A DNA stretch of 64,000 bases from Clostridium_AI sp964409685 (GCA_964409685.1 CAYPEJ010000014.1:1-64000); one strand, 5' to 3'. Shown: positions 23,940 through 33,537, numbered from the stretch's first letter. Numbers and translations: made by a program. The notes: a model not told the origin generated them from the sequence alone.

Positions 23940-24052
23940 TGACCGGTTACGAAAGTAATCGGTAAAATTAAAATGTAATATCATACTATTTCAATAGGAA
24001 AACTAGAGGTGTAAAAGAAAATGAATTCAAGTATTTTGGAGGAGAATAAATT

Positions 24053-24970
24053 ATGACTGTACGTGAGCTTCAGGATGAAATCATCCGACTAAAGAAAGAA
24101 AAAGGTATCTGCATTCTTGCACATGCTTATCAGCGACATGATATATGGGAAGTAGCGGATTATGTAGGTGACTCCTTTGGACTCAGTCAAAAAGCCGCCC
24201 AGGTACAGGATAAAACGGTTATCATGTGTGGTGTGCGTTTTATGGCGGAAACAGTGAAGATACTTTCTCCAAAGAAGACAGTATATCTTGCAAATTCCAT
24301 TGCCGGATGTCCTATGGCGGATCAGATGGACAGCGACCTTATCACACAGATGAAAGAGAATATGCCGGACTATACGGTGGTAGCATATATCAATACGACA
24401 GCAGAACTTAAGACGGTTTGCGATGTATGCGTTACATCTTCTTCTGCAACTAAAATAATCCGCAATATTTCGAACGATAAGATTATTTTTATTCCAGATT
24501 GTAATTTAGGAGATTGGATAGCTAAGCAGGTACCTGAAAAGGAAATTAAACTTGTACATGGTGGTTGTCCTACACATGTACGTATTACAATGCGTGATGT
24601 AGAAAAGGCAAGAGAAGCATATCCAAATGCAAAATTGTTAGTACATCCAGAATGTCTTCCAAGTGTTGTAAAACAAGCAGATTTTGTTGGTAGTACTACC
24701 GAAATTATGTCCTATGCGGAAAAAGGCTCAGGCAGTGAATATATTATCGGAACGGAAAATAGTATTGTAGAACATCTGCAATTCAAGTGTCCAGATAAAA
24801 TATTTATTCCACTTTCAAAGGACTGCGTTTGCCACAATATGCATGCAACCACACTAGCTGATGTATATCGATGTGTAAACGGAATTGCTGGTGAGGAAAT
24901 AATAATGAGTGATGAGCTTATTGCAACGTCAAGGAAATGTATTGATGAAATGTTGAGGTTAGGAAAATAA
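24053..24970 (+). CDS. nadA: quinolinate synthase
   Basis: 305 residues. NadA condenses iminoaspartate and dihydroxyacetone phosphate to quinolinate for NAD synthesis using a [4Fe-4S] cluster. HAYQRHDIWEVADYVGDSFG, MCGVRFMAETVKIL and VHPECLPSVVKQADFVGST are typical. Cys ligands lie near residue 83, 170-180 and ~262. No nadB or nadC is next to it, so NAD synthesis is completed elsewhere. It sits alone between the nif-like cluster and an Rrf2 gene, whose shared theme is iron-sulfur status. Confidence 0.9.
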   Translation: MTVRELQDEIIRLKKEKGICILAHAYQRHDIWEVADYVGDSFGLSQKAAQVQDKTVIMCGVRFMAETVKILSPKKTVYLANSIAGCPMADQMDSDLITQMKENMPDYTVVAYINTTAELKTVCDVCVTSSSATKIIRNISNDKIIFIPDCNLGDWIAKQVPEKEIKLVHGGCPTHVRITMRDVEKAREAYPNAKLLVHPECLPSVVKQADFVGSTTEIMSYAEKGSGSEYIIGTENSIVEHLQFKCPDKIFIPLSKDCVCHNMHATTLADVYRCVNGIAGEEIIMSDELIATSRKCIDEMLRLGK

Positions 24971-25039
24971 AAGAGGCACTTATTGCGATGAGTGGAGGAG
25001 AAAAAACATATAGCTAGTCAAAATTATGGAGGTGTAAGT

Positions 25040-25456
25040 TTGATTATTACAACAAAGGGTAAAAATGCGTTAAAACTCATGATAGATCTTTCTTTGTATC
25101 AAGGAGACAAATATGTAAAACTGAGGGATATAGCTCAAAGGGAGGATATCTCTGAAAAATATTTGGAGCATATTGTTTCCTATCTACAAAAGTCTAGAAA
25201 GGTGAAAAGTACTAGAGGTCTTAATGGAGGTTATCGTTTGGTAAAAGCTCCAGAGGATTATACAGTTGGCGAAATAATTAAATGTCTGGAAGGGGATTTA
25301 TCACCAACGGATTGTTTACACGGAGATGAAAATACATGTAGTAAAAAAGAGCAATGTTTTTGTTATCCATTGTGGATTAAGTTGGATAATGCAATGAATG
25401 AGGTATTAGAACATACAACACTTCAAGATGTAATTGATTGGAAAAAACAGAGTTAG
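25040..25456 (+). CDS. Rrf2-family regulator
   Basis: 138 residues from TTG 25040 (GGAGG upstream). The Rrf2 winged helix is clear: LRDIAQREDISEKYLEHIVS and GLNGGYRLVKAPEDYTVGEI. Four cysteines in CLHGDENTCSKKEQCFC could hold an iron-sulfur cluster, as in IscR/NsrR. It could sense cluster or cysteine status (CymR-like) and control nadA or the nif-like operon; targets are not visible. Confidence 0.85.
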   Translation: MIITTKGKNALKLMIDLSLYQGDKYVKLRDIAQREDISEKYLEHIVSYLQKSRKVKSTRGLNGGYRLVKAPEDYTVGEIIKCLEGDLSPTDCLHGDENTCSKKEQCFCYPLWIKLDNAMNEVLEHTTLQDVIDWKKQS

Positions 25457-25675
25457 GAGTGTGACAGAAAATAAGTAAGTACATATATTGGGACAATGCT
25501 GTGACAACACAGGTAAAAGAACAGGTATTGCAAGAAATACTACCACGTTAAGAAAAATATTTTAGTTGTTCCGTTTTTTACAATTTTTACATTCGTTTTA
25601 TGTTTACAATTAGAGAAAGCATTCAGGGATTACGCTTTGAATCGAAACTAACTTGATTATAGAAAACAGACAATG

Positions 25676-25717
25676 ACGTCTAAATCAGTGTTAATGGCAT
25701 TGGTTTAGACGTTTTTT
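25676..25717 (+). terminator. leader terminator before the amine-oxidation operon
   Basis: ACGTCTAAA pairs with TTTAGACGT, followed by six T, ending 24 bases before the first gene. Possible attenuator. Confidence 0.7.
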
Positions 25718-25740
25718 AGGTAAGAAAGGAATGATAGACT

Positions 25741-26067
25741 ATGGCAGAGAGAATAAAGGAACATCCGATACTTGGCGTTCAGGAAAAAGGAGAAAAAGTC
25801 CAATTCCAATTTGATGGTCAGGAATTGGAAGGGTATGAGGGAGAGCCCATTGCGACAGCATTGAAAGCGGCAGGAGTAATGGTTCATAGATATACGAAAA
25901 AAGAACATAAGCCAAGAGGGATTTTCTGTGCTATTGGTAGATGCACCGATTGTGTAATGATAGTTGATGGGGTTCCTAATGTCAGAACCTGTATTACACC
26001 GCTTAAAGCAGGTATGGAAGTAAAGACACAGTATGGTGTAAGCGATAAACCATTTAAAGAGCAGTAA
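25741..26067 (+). CDS. [2Fe-2S] subunit of an amine/amino-acid dehydrogenase (HcnA-like)
   Basis: 108 residues. After a ferredoxin-like start, EGEPIATALKAAGVMVHRYT leads into GIFCAIGRCTDCVMIVDGVP and a fourth Cys in VRTC, the ligand pattern of HcnA/SoxA-type [2Fe-2S] domains. It is the small electron-transfer subunit of a multi-subunit dehydrogenase with 26081, 27677 and 28008. Start codon behind GAAAGGA. Confidence 0.82.
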   Translation: MAERIKEHPILGVQEKGEKVQFQFDGQELEGYEGEPIATALKAAGVMVHRYTKKEHKPRGIFCAIGRCTDCVMIVDGVPNVRTCITPLKAGMEVKTQYGVSDKPFKEQ

Positions 26068-26080
26068 GGAGGAGACAAGG

Positions 26081-27658
26081 ATGAAGAGATATGATCTTAT
26101 AATAGTCGGAGCGGGTCCTTCTGGTTTATCTGCAGCAATTGAGGCTGCCAAGAGAGGACTAAAGGTTGTAGTATTTGATGAAAATGAAAAACCAGGAGGG
26201 CAGCTTTTTAAACAGATACATAAGTTTTTTGGTTCCAAAGAGCATAGAGCAAAGGTCAGAGGTTTTGTAATTGGTCGGCAACTTTTAGATGAAGCGGATA
26301 AGGAAGGAGTAGAAGTTGTTCTAAATGCAACTGTAATAGGACTTTATCAAGATAAAGAGATTGTGGTTAAAATGGGAGAGGAGATTCATCATTATAAAGG
26401 TGATGCTGTTATAATCGCAACGGGTGCAGCAGAGAACATGGTTACATTCCCAGGATGGACTCTGCCTGGTGTAATTGGTGCTGGGGCCGCACAGACGATG
26501 ATGAACTTACATGGGGTATTACCAGGGAAGAAAGTACTTATGCTTGGTTCGGGCAATGTTGGTCTGGTAGTTTCTTTTCAGTTGATGCAATGTGGGTGTG
26601 AGGTGGTAGCCTTAGTAGATGCAGCTCCAAGAGTAGGTGGATACGGCGTGCATGCGGCAAAGGTAGCAAGGACAGGAGTACCATTTTATTTGTCTCACAC
26701 TATTGTGGAAGCAGAAGGAGAAGAAAAAGTAACTGGTGTTACAATTGCAGAAGTAGATAGTCGTTTTCAGTTTATCCCAGGTACGGAAAAACATTTTGAT
26801 GTAGATACAATCTGCCTTGCGGTTGGGCTTTCTCCAATGTCACAGCTTTTGAAAATGGCAGGATGTGAGATGGAAGATAATCCTAAACGTGGAGGTCAGG
26901 TTCCAGTTTGCGATGAATATGGAAGAACTTCTTTATCAGGTGTGTTTGTAGCGGGTGATGTATCTGGTATTGAAGAGGCGTCGTCTGCCATGATAGAAGG
27001 GCGAATGTCTGGAATCGCAGCGGCAGAATATCTTGGCTATATCGAAAAAGAAGAATTAGATACTGAGCTTGCATCTCTTGATAAAGCGTTAGATGGTCTT
27101 CGTCAGGGAATGTTTGCTCCTAAAAACAGAGGGGCAGCAATTGAAAAGACAGAGGAAGGAATTTATATTTCCGAGAGTCTTTTGAAAAAAGGATATGTTG
27201 CAGATGATGAGATTGAACGGTTCCCTGGAGTTACCCACAAGAAAGGAGTTCATCCAGTTATTGAGTGCACACAAAACATTCCGTGTAATCCATGTCAGGA
27301 TGCATGTCCAAAGGGGTGTATTTCGATTGGAGAAAATATCACCTCACTGCCGATTGTTTTGGATAAACCAGATTGTATTAATTGCGGTATGTGTGTGGCA
27401 AGTTGTTCGGGACAGGCGATTTTCTTAGTAGATGAGGATTGTGGGGACGGAACTGCAACGGTTACAATTCCGTATGAATTTCTTCCACTGCCGGAAACTG
27501 GTGCAAGGGGAAAAGCCCTGAGCAGAAGTGGTCAGGCAGTTTGCGATGCAGAAGTAGTAAGTGTAAAAAGTGCAAAAGCATATGATAAGACACATCTGTT
27601 GACTATGCGGGTGCCTAAAGAATATGCAATGACAGCAAGATTTTTTAAAGTGATTTAA
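26081..27658 (+). CDS. FAD/NAD-binding oxidoreductase with ferredoxin domain (HcnB-like)
   Basis: 525 residues, AAGGAGG upstream. N-terminal FAD motif GAGPSGLSAAIEAAKRG, second nucleotide motif GSGNVGLVVS near residue 158 and GVFVAGDVSGIEE near residue 288. The C-terminal part has eight-Cys clusters (CNPCQDACPKGC near 402 and CINCGMCVASC near 431) for two [4Fe-4S] centres. Such subunits pass electrons from the amino-acid-oxidising DAO subunit. The ferredoxin fusion suggests electrons leave to a low-potential carrier, as expected in an anaerobe. Confidence 0.85.
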   Translation: MKRYDLIIVGAGPSGLSAAIEAAKRGLKVVVFDENEKPGGQLFKQIHKFFGSKEHRAKVRGFVIGRQLLDEADKEGVEVVLNATVIGLYQDKEIVVKMGEEIHHYKGDAVIIATGAAENMVTFPGWTLPGVIGAGAAQTMMNLHGVLPGKKVLMLGSGNVGLVVSFQLMQCGCEVVALVDAAPRVGGYGVHAAKVARTGVPFYLSHTIVEAEGEEKVTGVTIAEVDSRFQFIPGTEKHFDVDTICLAVGLSPMSQLLKMAGCEMEDNPKRGGQVPVCDEYGRTSLSGVFVAGDVSGIEEASSAMIEGRMSGIAAAEYLGYIEKEELDTELASLDKALDGLRQGMFAPKNRGAAIEKTEEGIYISESLLKKGYVADDEIERFPGVTHKKGVHPVIECTQNIPCNPCQDACPKGCISIGENITSLPIVLDKPDCINCGMCVASCSGQAIFLVDEDCGDGTATVTIPYEFLPLPETGARGKALSRSGQAVCDAEVVSVKSAKAYDKTHLLTMRVPKEYAMTARFFKVI

Positions 27659-27676
27659 GGTAGGAGGATGAGCAAT

Positions 27677-28015
27677 ATGAATTCAGTAAATGACCGTTCA
27701 AGAGATATTGGACCATTTGTTTCAGGTCCAGATGATGATATGCTTATTTGCCGTTGTGAAGAAGTGACAAAAGGAGAAATCAGAAAAGCAGTTCATGAAG
27801 GTATGTGGACAATAACAGAAATTAGAAGATATTTAAGAACAGGAATGGGGCTATGTCAGGGGCAAACCTGTAGCAAACTGGTAAAAGGAATTGTTGCAAA
27901 AGAACTTGGTATATCGCCTGCGGAATTGGAAGCAGCAACATCCAGAGTTCCAATGCGTCCGATTGAAATGCGTATTTTTGCAAATGAAGCAAAGGAGGGC
28001 GGAAACAATGAGTAA
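27677..28015 (+). CDS. BFD-like [2Fe-2S] protein
   Basis: 112 residues. The ATG at 27677 is chosen because AGGAGG sits 9 bases before it and directly abuts the alternative at 27668. MLICRCEEVTKGEI and LRTGMGLCQGQTCSKLV give the four Cys ligands of the BFD fold. In HcnB and octopine-oxidase relatives this is a C-terminal domain; here it is a separate gene. It overlaps the next gene by 8 bases. Confidence 0.82.
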   Translation: MNSVNDRSRDIGPFVSGPDDDMLICRCEEVTKGEIRKAVHEGMWTITEIRRYLRTGMGLCQGQTCSKLVKGIVAKELGISPAELEAATSRVPMRPIEMRIFANEAKEGGNNE

Positions 28016-29138
28016 TAATGCTGAAGTTATAGTAATCGGTGGTGGCATCATTGGCTGTTCCATTAGTTATTATCTTGCAAAAAGGGGAGTAGATGTAATT
28101 TGTTTGGAAGGATCCGACCATTTTGGAAATGGAGGTTCTAGCCGAAATGGTGGTGGTGTTCGTCAATCAGGACGTGATCCAAGAGAACTGCCACTAGTAA
28201 TGTATGGGATTGAAAATTTTTGGCCAACGCTCTCAGAAGAACTTGAAGTTGATTGTGAATATCATCAGGATGGAAATCTGCGACTTGGTAAGACAGAACA
28301 GCATAAGAATATTTTAACAGGTCTTACAGAACGGGCGGTAAAAGTTGGACTGGATGTAAAAATGATTGATGGAGATGAGGTGCGACGTATTAATCCATAT
28401 TTGTCGGATGAAGTAACTTGTGCAAGTTGGTGTCCGACGGATGGACATGCAAATCCATTGACCACTACATTGGGGTACTATAAAACTGCTAGAAAATTAG
28501 GTGTTCATTTTATTTCGGGTGAAAAGGTAGTAGAATTGAAAAAAGTGAAAGGGAAGCTTGGAAAAGTTATCTGTGCCTCTGGAAATGAGTATGAGGGGGA
28601 AAATGTAGTTCTTGCAGCAGGATATGAAAGCAGGGAGATTGCGGCTACTGTAGGAATTGATATTCCTATGCAGAAGGCTATGCTGGAAGCTCTTGTAACA
28701 GAAGCGGAACCGCATATGTTTGACCAAATGTTGGGAACAGCAGAAGCAGATTTTTATGGACATCAGACAAAACACGGTTCGTTTGTATTTGGAGGTTCTT
28801 CTGGATTAGAAGGGTTTACAAAAGATAACGGAACGCCAGTTTGTTATTCTAAGACAGCTCCTTGTATATGTCGAGGAATCATGAAATATTTTCCGAATCT
28901 TGCAGATGCAAAAATTGTAAGAACCTGGGCAGGATGGATGGACAAATGTGTTGATGGTGTTCCTGTGTTGGGAAAGGTATCAGAGGTTCCGGGGCTTATA
29001 CTTGCCTGTGGATTTTCTGGACATGGATTTGGCATTGCACCAGGCGCAGCAGATCAGATTGCAGAGCTTATTACAACGGGAAACACAACAGTAGATTTAT
29101 ATGACTTGCGGTATGACCGATTTAAGGCTAAAATGTAA
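28008..29138 (+). CDS. DAO-family FAD oxidoreductase (HcnC/sarcosine-oxidase-beta-like)
   Basis: 376 residues from ATG 28008 (GGAGG upstream). FAD motif VIGGGIIGCSISYYLAKRG at the N-terminus, SSRNGGGVRQSGRDPRELP and the C-terminal LACGFSGHGFGIAPG are typical of DadA/SoxB/HcnC enzymes, which oxidise secondary amines or D-/opine-type amino acids to imines. Likely catalytic subunit of the complex with 25741-28015. Confidence 0.85.
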   Translation: MSNNAEVIVIGGGIIGCSISYYLAKRGVDVICLEGSDHFGNGGSSRNGGGVRQSGRDPRELPLVMYGIENFWPTLSEELEVDCEYHQDGNLRLGKTEQHKNILTGLTERAVKVGLDVKMIDGDEVRRINPYLSDEVTCASWCPTDGHANPLTTTLGYYKTARKLGVHFISGEKVVELKKVKGKLGKVICASGNEYEGENVVLAAGYESREIAATVGIDIPMQKAMLEALVTEAEPHMFDQMLGTAEADFYGHQTKHGSFVFGGSSGLEGFTKDNGTPVCYSKTAPCICRGIMKYFPNLADAKIVRTWAGWMDKCVDGVPVLGKVSEVPGLILACGFSGHGFGIAPGAADQIAELITTGNTTVDLYDLRYDRFKAKM

Positions 29139-29208
29139 ATTGAGATTTCTTAATAACTGGACTTTTGTGCAGATGGCGAGTCTTGAATGTTTGGAATGAG
29201 GGATGCGT

Positions 29209-30045
29209 ATGATTTGGAAGAAGGATAAATTAAAACCAACACAGCCATATTTTGTATTTGATACAAAAGACTTTTATCAGGAAGTTTATTTGCAGCAGGG
29301 AATATCGCATTTTTATTCGTTTCATTTAGATGTAGATAAGCCATTACGCATTGTGCCAGATGGATGTATTGATTTGTTTTTTGAATTTGGGCATGGTAAA
29401 ATGCAGGGTTTTGTGTGTGGTACACGGTTGAATTATTGTTGTGAAGAATGGATTGGTAAAAATGAGGTTTTTGGGGTTCGCTTTATGCCGGGAGTCCAAC
29501 CAGAATTTCTTAATGTTACAATGAAAGATTTGGTTCAAAAAAGAACTCAGATTGAAGATGTTTTAAAAGGGGAGAGCAAGTGGTTAGAGCTACTTGAGAA
29601 AGAGCAAGATTTCTATCAGCGAATCCGCATTTTCATAGAAGCTTATACAAAGGCAGAAAAGAAACGAGTGAAACCATATGGCAAGAAAGAACTGATTCTT
29701 TCCATTAAACAAATGGTATATGAGTCTGATGGTAAGATTAAAATTGCAGAAATGCAGAAACAATCTGGATATTCTGAACGCTATATTAACAAGGTATTTA
29801 TTGAGGAAATGGGATTTCCACCTAAGACGTTTTGTAAAATTATCCAGTTTCAAAGAGCACTTGATTTTTTGAATTATGGTGCGCCAGATAAAATGACGGA
29901 TGCTGCTGTTTTTTTAGGATATTATGATCAGTCGCAATTCATCCGTGATTTTACAAAATATGCAGGTATGACTCCGAAGAAATATCTAAAACTGGTAGAA
30001 ACGGAAAAATATAAAACTAAAATACGAGAACGCAAAAGACTTTAA
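29209..30045 (+). CDS. AraC-family regulator
   Basis: 278 residues. Start at the ATG 29209 (GAGGG 8 bases upstream); 29203 is an in-frame alternative. The N-terminal DUF6597-like sensor (RIVPDGCIDLFFEFG) is followed by two helix-turn-helices near residues 180-260 (KIAEMQKQSGYSERYINKVF and FLGYYDQSQFIRDFTKYAGM). It probably activates the surrounding amine-utilisation genes. Confidence 0.85.
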   Translation: MIWKKDKLKPTQPYFVFDTKDFYQEVYLQQGISHFYSFHLDVDKPLRIVPDGCIDLFFEFGHGKMQGFVCGTRLNYCCEEWIGKNEVFGVRFMPGVQPEFLNVTMKDLVQKRTQIEDVLKGESKWLELLEKEQDFYQRIRIFIEAYTKAEKKRVKPYGKKELILSIKQMVYESDGKIKIAEMQKQSGYSERYINKVFIEEMGFPPKTFCKIIQFQRALDFLNYGAPDKMTDAAVFLGYYDQSQFIRDFTKYAGMTPKKYLKLVETEKYKTKIRERKRL

Positions 30046-30125
30046 AGCAAAAAAGTTCTGATTTATACAATTTATCCATTTGGGTATATATTAAAATATG
30101 ATTTAACATAGAAATAATGACAAAG

Positions 30126-30155
30126 GCGTCAGACAGATATTGTCTGGCGCTTTTT
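30126..30155 (+). terminator. leader terminator before the permease
   Basis: GCGTCAGACA, loop GATAT, TGTCTGGCGC, five T; ends 28 bases before the permease start. Confidence 0.75.
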
Positions 30156-30183
30156 GCGTGATAAAAAAGTGAGGTGACGAAGC

Positions 30184-31578
30184 ATGAATAAAAAGAAATT
30201 AGGGTTGCCCAGTGTAATAGCAACAGGGCTGGGATTAATTGTTGCAACAAGCTGTCTTATGTCTTTAGGTCAGGGAGCAGGTGCAATTGGAGGCAGTTTT
30301 ATTATAGCGATGATTATTGCATGCATTATTAATATTTTTACTGCATTGTCCATGGCAGAATTAAATGCTTTGATGCCAAATCTAACTGGTGGTCTGGCGC
30401 AATACACGTTAGCTTGCATGGGACCATTTGTTTCCATTGTTACAATGGTTGGTGGCTATTTGGTTTGTAATGCAATTGCAGGAAGCGTTGAGTGTGCAAT
30501 GTTTGGAAATGCCATTACATCCGTATTTCATATCAACATTCCATCGAATGTTTTTTGTATTATTTTATTGATTATCTTGATAATCGCAAATTTAAACGGA
30601 ATTGATATGTTTGCAAAAATTCAAGATTTTGTGGCATATGGATTGATTATTTCACTTGTTCTTATGGGGGTTATTGGAATCTTTGGAGTGGGAACGGGAA
30701 TAAAGGTTTCGCAGTCCTTCTCATTAAGTAATAATCCAAAGGACATTTTTTCTTTAATTGGATTGGCATTTTTCTTATTTTTAGGATGTGAGTATATTAT
30801 TCCAGTGGCAAAAGATGTAAAAAATGCAAAGAAAAATATACCCATTGGAATGGTATTGAGCTTGATTATCGTTTGTGTCATGCAGATTATTGTGGTTTTA
30901 GGGATGTATAACTATACGGAATGGGGAGAACTGGCATGCAGTAATTCACCACATATTTTCTACGGAACGTCCCTGCTTGGTTCAGTTGGTACATTATGGA
31001 TGATTTTAGTATCTGTTTTTGCAGTTGTCAGTACCGTTAATTCTGTTATTAGTTCTTTGGCATATATTTGTGCCGGAATGGCAAAAATCAATTTATTGCC
31101 GTCCGTATTACAAAAAAGAAATAAAAAAGGTGCTCCTTATGTGGGTATTCTGCTTATTGGCGGGTTTATGATAATAGTAAATGTAACTGGATTGGCTTCA
31201 TCAGATCAATTATCGTTCATGATTTTAGTTGGTTGTGTATTTTGGATGATTGCCTATATTGTATCCAATCTGAATGTACTGATCTTAAGAAAAAGACTAC
31301 CGAAGGCACCAAGGAATTTTAAAGTTCCATTTGGTCCGGTCATTCCTATATTGGGGATTCTGGGGAATCTTTTTATGATTTGGAATATAGACGGAGATAT
31401 GAGTACCAAGTTGACAATTTATAAAATAGACGGAACTATTTTTGTGATTCTTGCTATCTATTCCTACATATGGATAAAGAAAGTGATGAAAAGAAAGCTG
31501 TTTGAACCAGTTCCGATGGAAGTGGTTATGGCAATGGAAAGTGATCTATATATGCTGACACATAAGCAAGTAAAATAA
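30184..31578 (+). CDS. APC-superfamily amino-acid/amine permease
   Basis: 464 residues with about 12 hydrophobic membrane segments. The opening VIATGLGLIVATSCLMSLGQ GAG is the APC-type substrate-binding loop in TM1. Context (amine-oxidising complex upstream, ornithine-cyclodeaminase-like enzyme downstream) suggests it imports the substrate. The specific amino acid or amine is not readable from sequence. Confidence 0.85.
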   Translation: MNKKKLGLPSVIATGLGLIVATSCLMSLGQGAGAIGGSFIIAMIIACIINIFTALSMAELNALMPNLTGGLAQYTLACMGPFVSIVTMVGGYLVCNAIAGSVECAMFGNAITSVFHINIPSNVFCIILLIILIIANLNGIDMFAKIQDFVAYGLIISLVLMGVIGIFGVGTGIKVSQSFSLSNNPKDIFSLIGLAFFLFLGCEYIIPVAKDVKNAKKNIPIGMVLSLIIVCVMQIIVVLGMYNYTEWGELACSNSPHIFYGTSLLGSVGTLWMILVSVFAVVSTVNSVISSLAYICAGMAKINLLPSVLQKRNKKGAPYVGILLIGGFMIIVNVTGLASSDQLSFMILVGCVFWMIAYIVSNLNVLILRKRLPKAPRNFKVPFGPVIPILGILGNLFMIWNIDGDMSTKLTIYKIDGTIFVILAIYSYIWIKKVMKRKLFEPVPMEVVMAMESDLYMLTHKQVK

Positions 31579-31600
31579 TTTTAGAAAAGAGGTAAGTGTC

Positions 31601-32737
31601 ATGAATTATCCCAAGGTTGATTTTTTATATTTAAATGAAGACGACATGATTGCAGCCGGTGTCGAGGATATGAAGGGCTGTGTTGAAGCAATGGAGGAAA
31701 TGTTTAAGCTAATGAAAGTAGGGGATTACCGTATGGGTGGAGCGAATGGAAATTCCCATGGAAGTATGGTGATGTTTCCAGAATCATCCCCGTTTCCAGA
31801 AATGCCAGTAGATGGTCCAGATCGAAGATTTATGGCGATGCCTGCGTATCTTGGTGGAAAATTTGATATGGCAGGAATGAAGTGGTATGGATCCAATATT
31901 GAAAACAGGGAAAAGGGATTACCAAGATCTATCTTAATGCTGATCTTAAATGATAAAGATACTGGAGCCCCACTTGCTTTTATGTCAGCAAATATTTTAT
32001 CTGCTTATAGAACAGGAGCTGTTCCTGGAGTTGGATTTAAATATTTTGCAAAAGAGGATGCCACAACAATTGGAATTATAGGACCCGGTGTAATGAGTAA
32101 AACAGCACTTGCGGCAGCTATGGTAGTCAGACCATCATTGAAAAAAGTGAAGGTGAAGGGACGGGGAAAAGCCTCTTTGGATAAGTTTATCGAATATGTG
32201 AAGGAGGAGTACCCAGGTGTGGAGGTGATTGCGGTTGATACAATAGAGGAGGCTGTAAGAGATTCGGATATTGTTTCGGTGTCTACTTCTACTCCGACTG
32301 GAGACCCTTCTTTATACCCATACATTGCAGAAGAGTGGATAAAGCCAGGTGCAATCATTGAATCGACAGCAGCACTTCGATTTGATGATGATTTCCTGAT
32401 TCATCGAGCAAGAACAGTAACAGATAATATCATGCTTTATGAAGCGTGGGAAGAGGAGATGAAGCCAAATGCTTATTACACCATTCCGATTCCAGCTGTT
32501 AAAGTAGAAGATTTAATTGCGGAAGGAAAGATGAGTTCGGATCAGATTGATGATTTAGGCGACGTACTTCTTGGTAAAATACCAGTTCATAGAAAAGAGG
32601 ACGAAATCGTCATTTATTCTGTCGGAGGTATGCCAACAGAAGATGTTGCATGGGGAACAATGGTTTATCGGAATGCTTTGGAAAATGGTATTGGAACAAA
32701 GCTGAACCTTTGGGAGTCTCCAAAGATGATGGTATAG
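31601..32737 (+). CDS. ornithine cyclodeaminase / mu-crystallin family protein
   Basis: 378 residues. Rossmann motif GIIGPGVMSKTALAA near residue 166, DIVSVSTSTPTGDPS, and an N-terminal half with the family Lys (AGMKWYGSN) and Arg (SAYRTGAVPG). The family includes ornithine cyclodeaminase, NAD(P)-dependent imine reductases and opine dehydrogenases; related proteins are often labelled tyramine oxidase subunit B. Here it could reduce or deaminate the imine product of the DAO complex. Confidence 0.8.
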   Translation: MNYPKVDFLYLNEDDMIAAGVEDMKGCVEAMEEMFKLMKVGDYRMGGANGNSHGSMVMFPESSPFPEMPVDGPDRRFMAMPAYLGGKFDMAGMKWYGSNIENREKGLPRSILMLILNDKDTGAPLAFMSANILSAYRTGAVPGVGFKYFAKEDATTIGIIGPGVMSKTALAAAMVVRPSLKKVKVKGRGKASLDKFIEYVKEEYPGVEVIAVDTIEEAVRDSDIVSVSTSTPTGDPSLYPYIAEEWIKPGAIIESTAALRFDDDFLIHRARTVTDNIMLYEAWEEEMKPNAYYTIPIPAVKVEDLIAEGKMSSDQIDDLGDVLLGKIPVHRKEDEIVIYSVGGMPTEDVAWGTMVYRNALENGIGTKLNLWESPKMMV

Positions 32738-32851
32738 AACTAATAAAATTATAAAATCGTTTGTATAATTTTTTACATATCCTTCCATGATGCCGTTTTC
32801 CTCTTAGTGTCAATGTGTGTCGGTTTCTGTATTGTAACAAAACGAATGTGG

Positions 32852-32889
32852 GGTATCATCAATTCATAGGATTGGTGGTATCTCTTTTT
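32852..32889 (+). terminator. intrinsic terminator of the amine operon
   Basis: GGTATCATCAAT pairs with ATTGGTGGTATC (wobbles), then TCTTTTT. Confidence 0.75.
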
Positions 32890-33000
32890 GCGTTGGTAAT
32901 AATATATAGGTTATTGTAATTGTAAATGATATTGTGTGAGATTTACGGAATAATATGATATATTAGATGTTAATAGAAAATAAGAATAGGATGATAAAAT

Positions 33001-33537
33001 ATGTACTTAATAAAGACGGTTAAAGGTGATATTACAAAAATTCAAGATGTTCAAGCAATTGTAAATGCAGCCAATACATCATTGCTTGGTGGCGGTGGAG
33101 TTGATGGAGCAATTCATCGTGCTGCTGGTCCAGAATTACTTGAAGAGTGCAGAACTCTACATGGATGTGAAACTGGAAAGGCAAAGATAACTAAGGCATA
33201 CAATTTACCCTGCGATTATGTAATACATACAGTTGGACCGATTTGGAATAATGGTAAGAACAAGGAAGAAGAACTTCTTGCTAGCTGTTATTACAATTCG
33301 ATGCAAGTAGCATTAGAAAATGGGATTCGAACCATTGCATTTCCATCAATATCCACTGGAGTCTATCATTTTCCAGTTGAGCTGGCTGCAAAAATAGCGG
33401 TTCAAACTGTTGAACGATTTTTGAATGAGAATGAAAATAGTTTTGATTTGGTAGAATGGGTACTTTTTGATGATAATACAGAAAAAGTCTATGAAAAAGA
33501 AGTAGAAGAAGTACGCTTCAATAATATGATTATTTAA
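33001..33537 (+). CDS. macro-domain ADP-ribose hydrolase (YmdB-like)
   Basis: 178 residues. VKGDITKIQDVQAIVNAANT, LLGGGGVDGAIHRAAG and PSISTGVYHFPVELAA are the three ADP-ribose-binding loops of the macroD/YmdB group. It removes O-acetyl-ADP-ribose or ADP-ribose from proteins or nucleic acid. Monocistronic; no obvious partner. Confidence 0.9.
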   Translation: MYLIKTVKGDITKIQDVQAIVNAANTSLLGGGGVDGAIHRAAGPELLEECRTLHGCETGKAKITKAYNLPCDYVIHTVGPIWNNGKNKEEELLASCYYNSMQVALENGIRTIAFPSISTGVYHFPVELAAKIAVQTVERFLNENENSFDLVEWVLFDDNTEKVYEKEVEEVRFNNMII

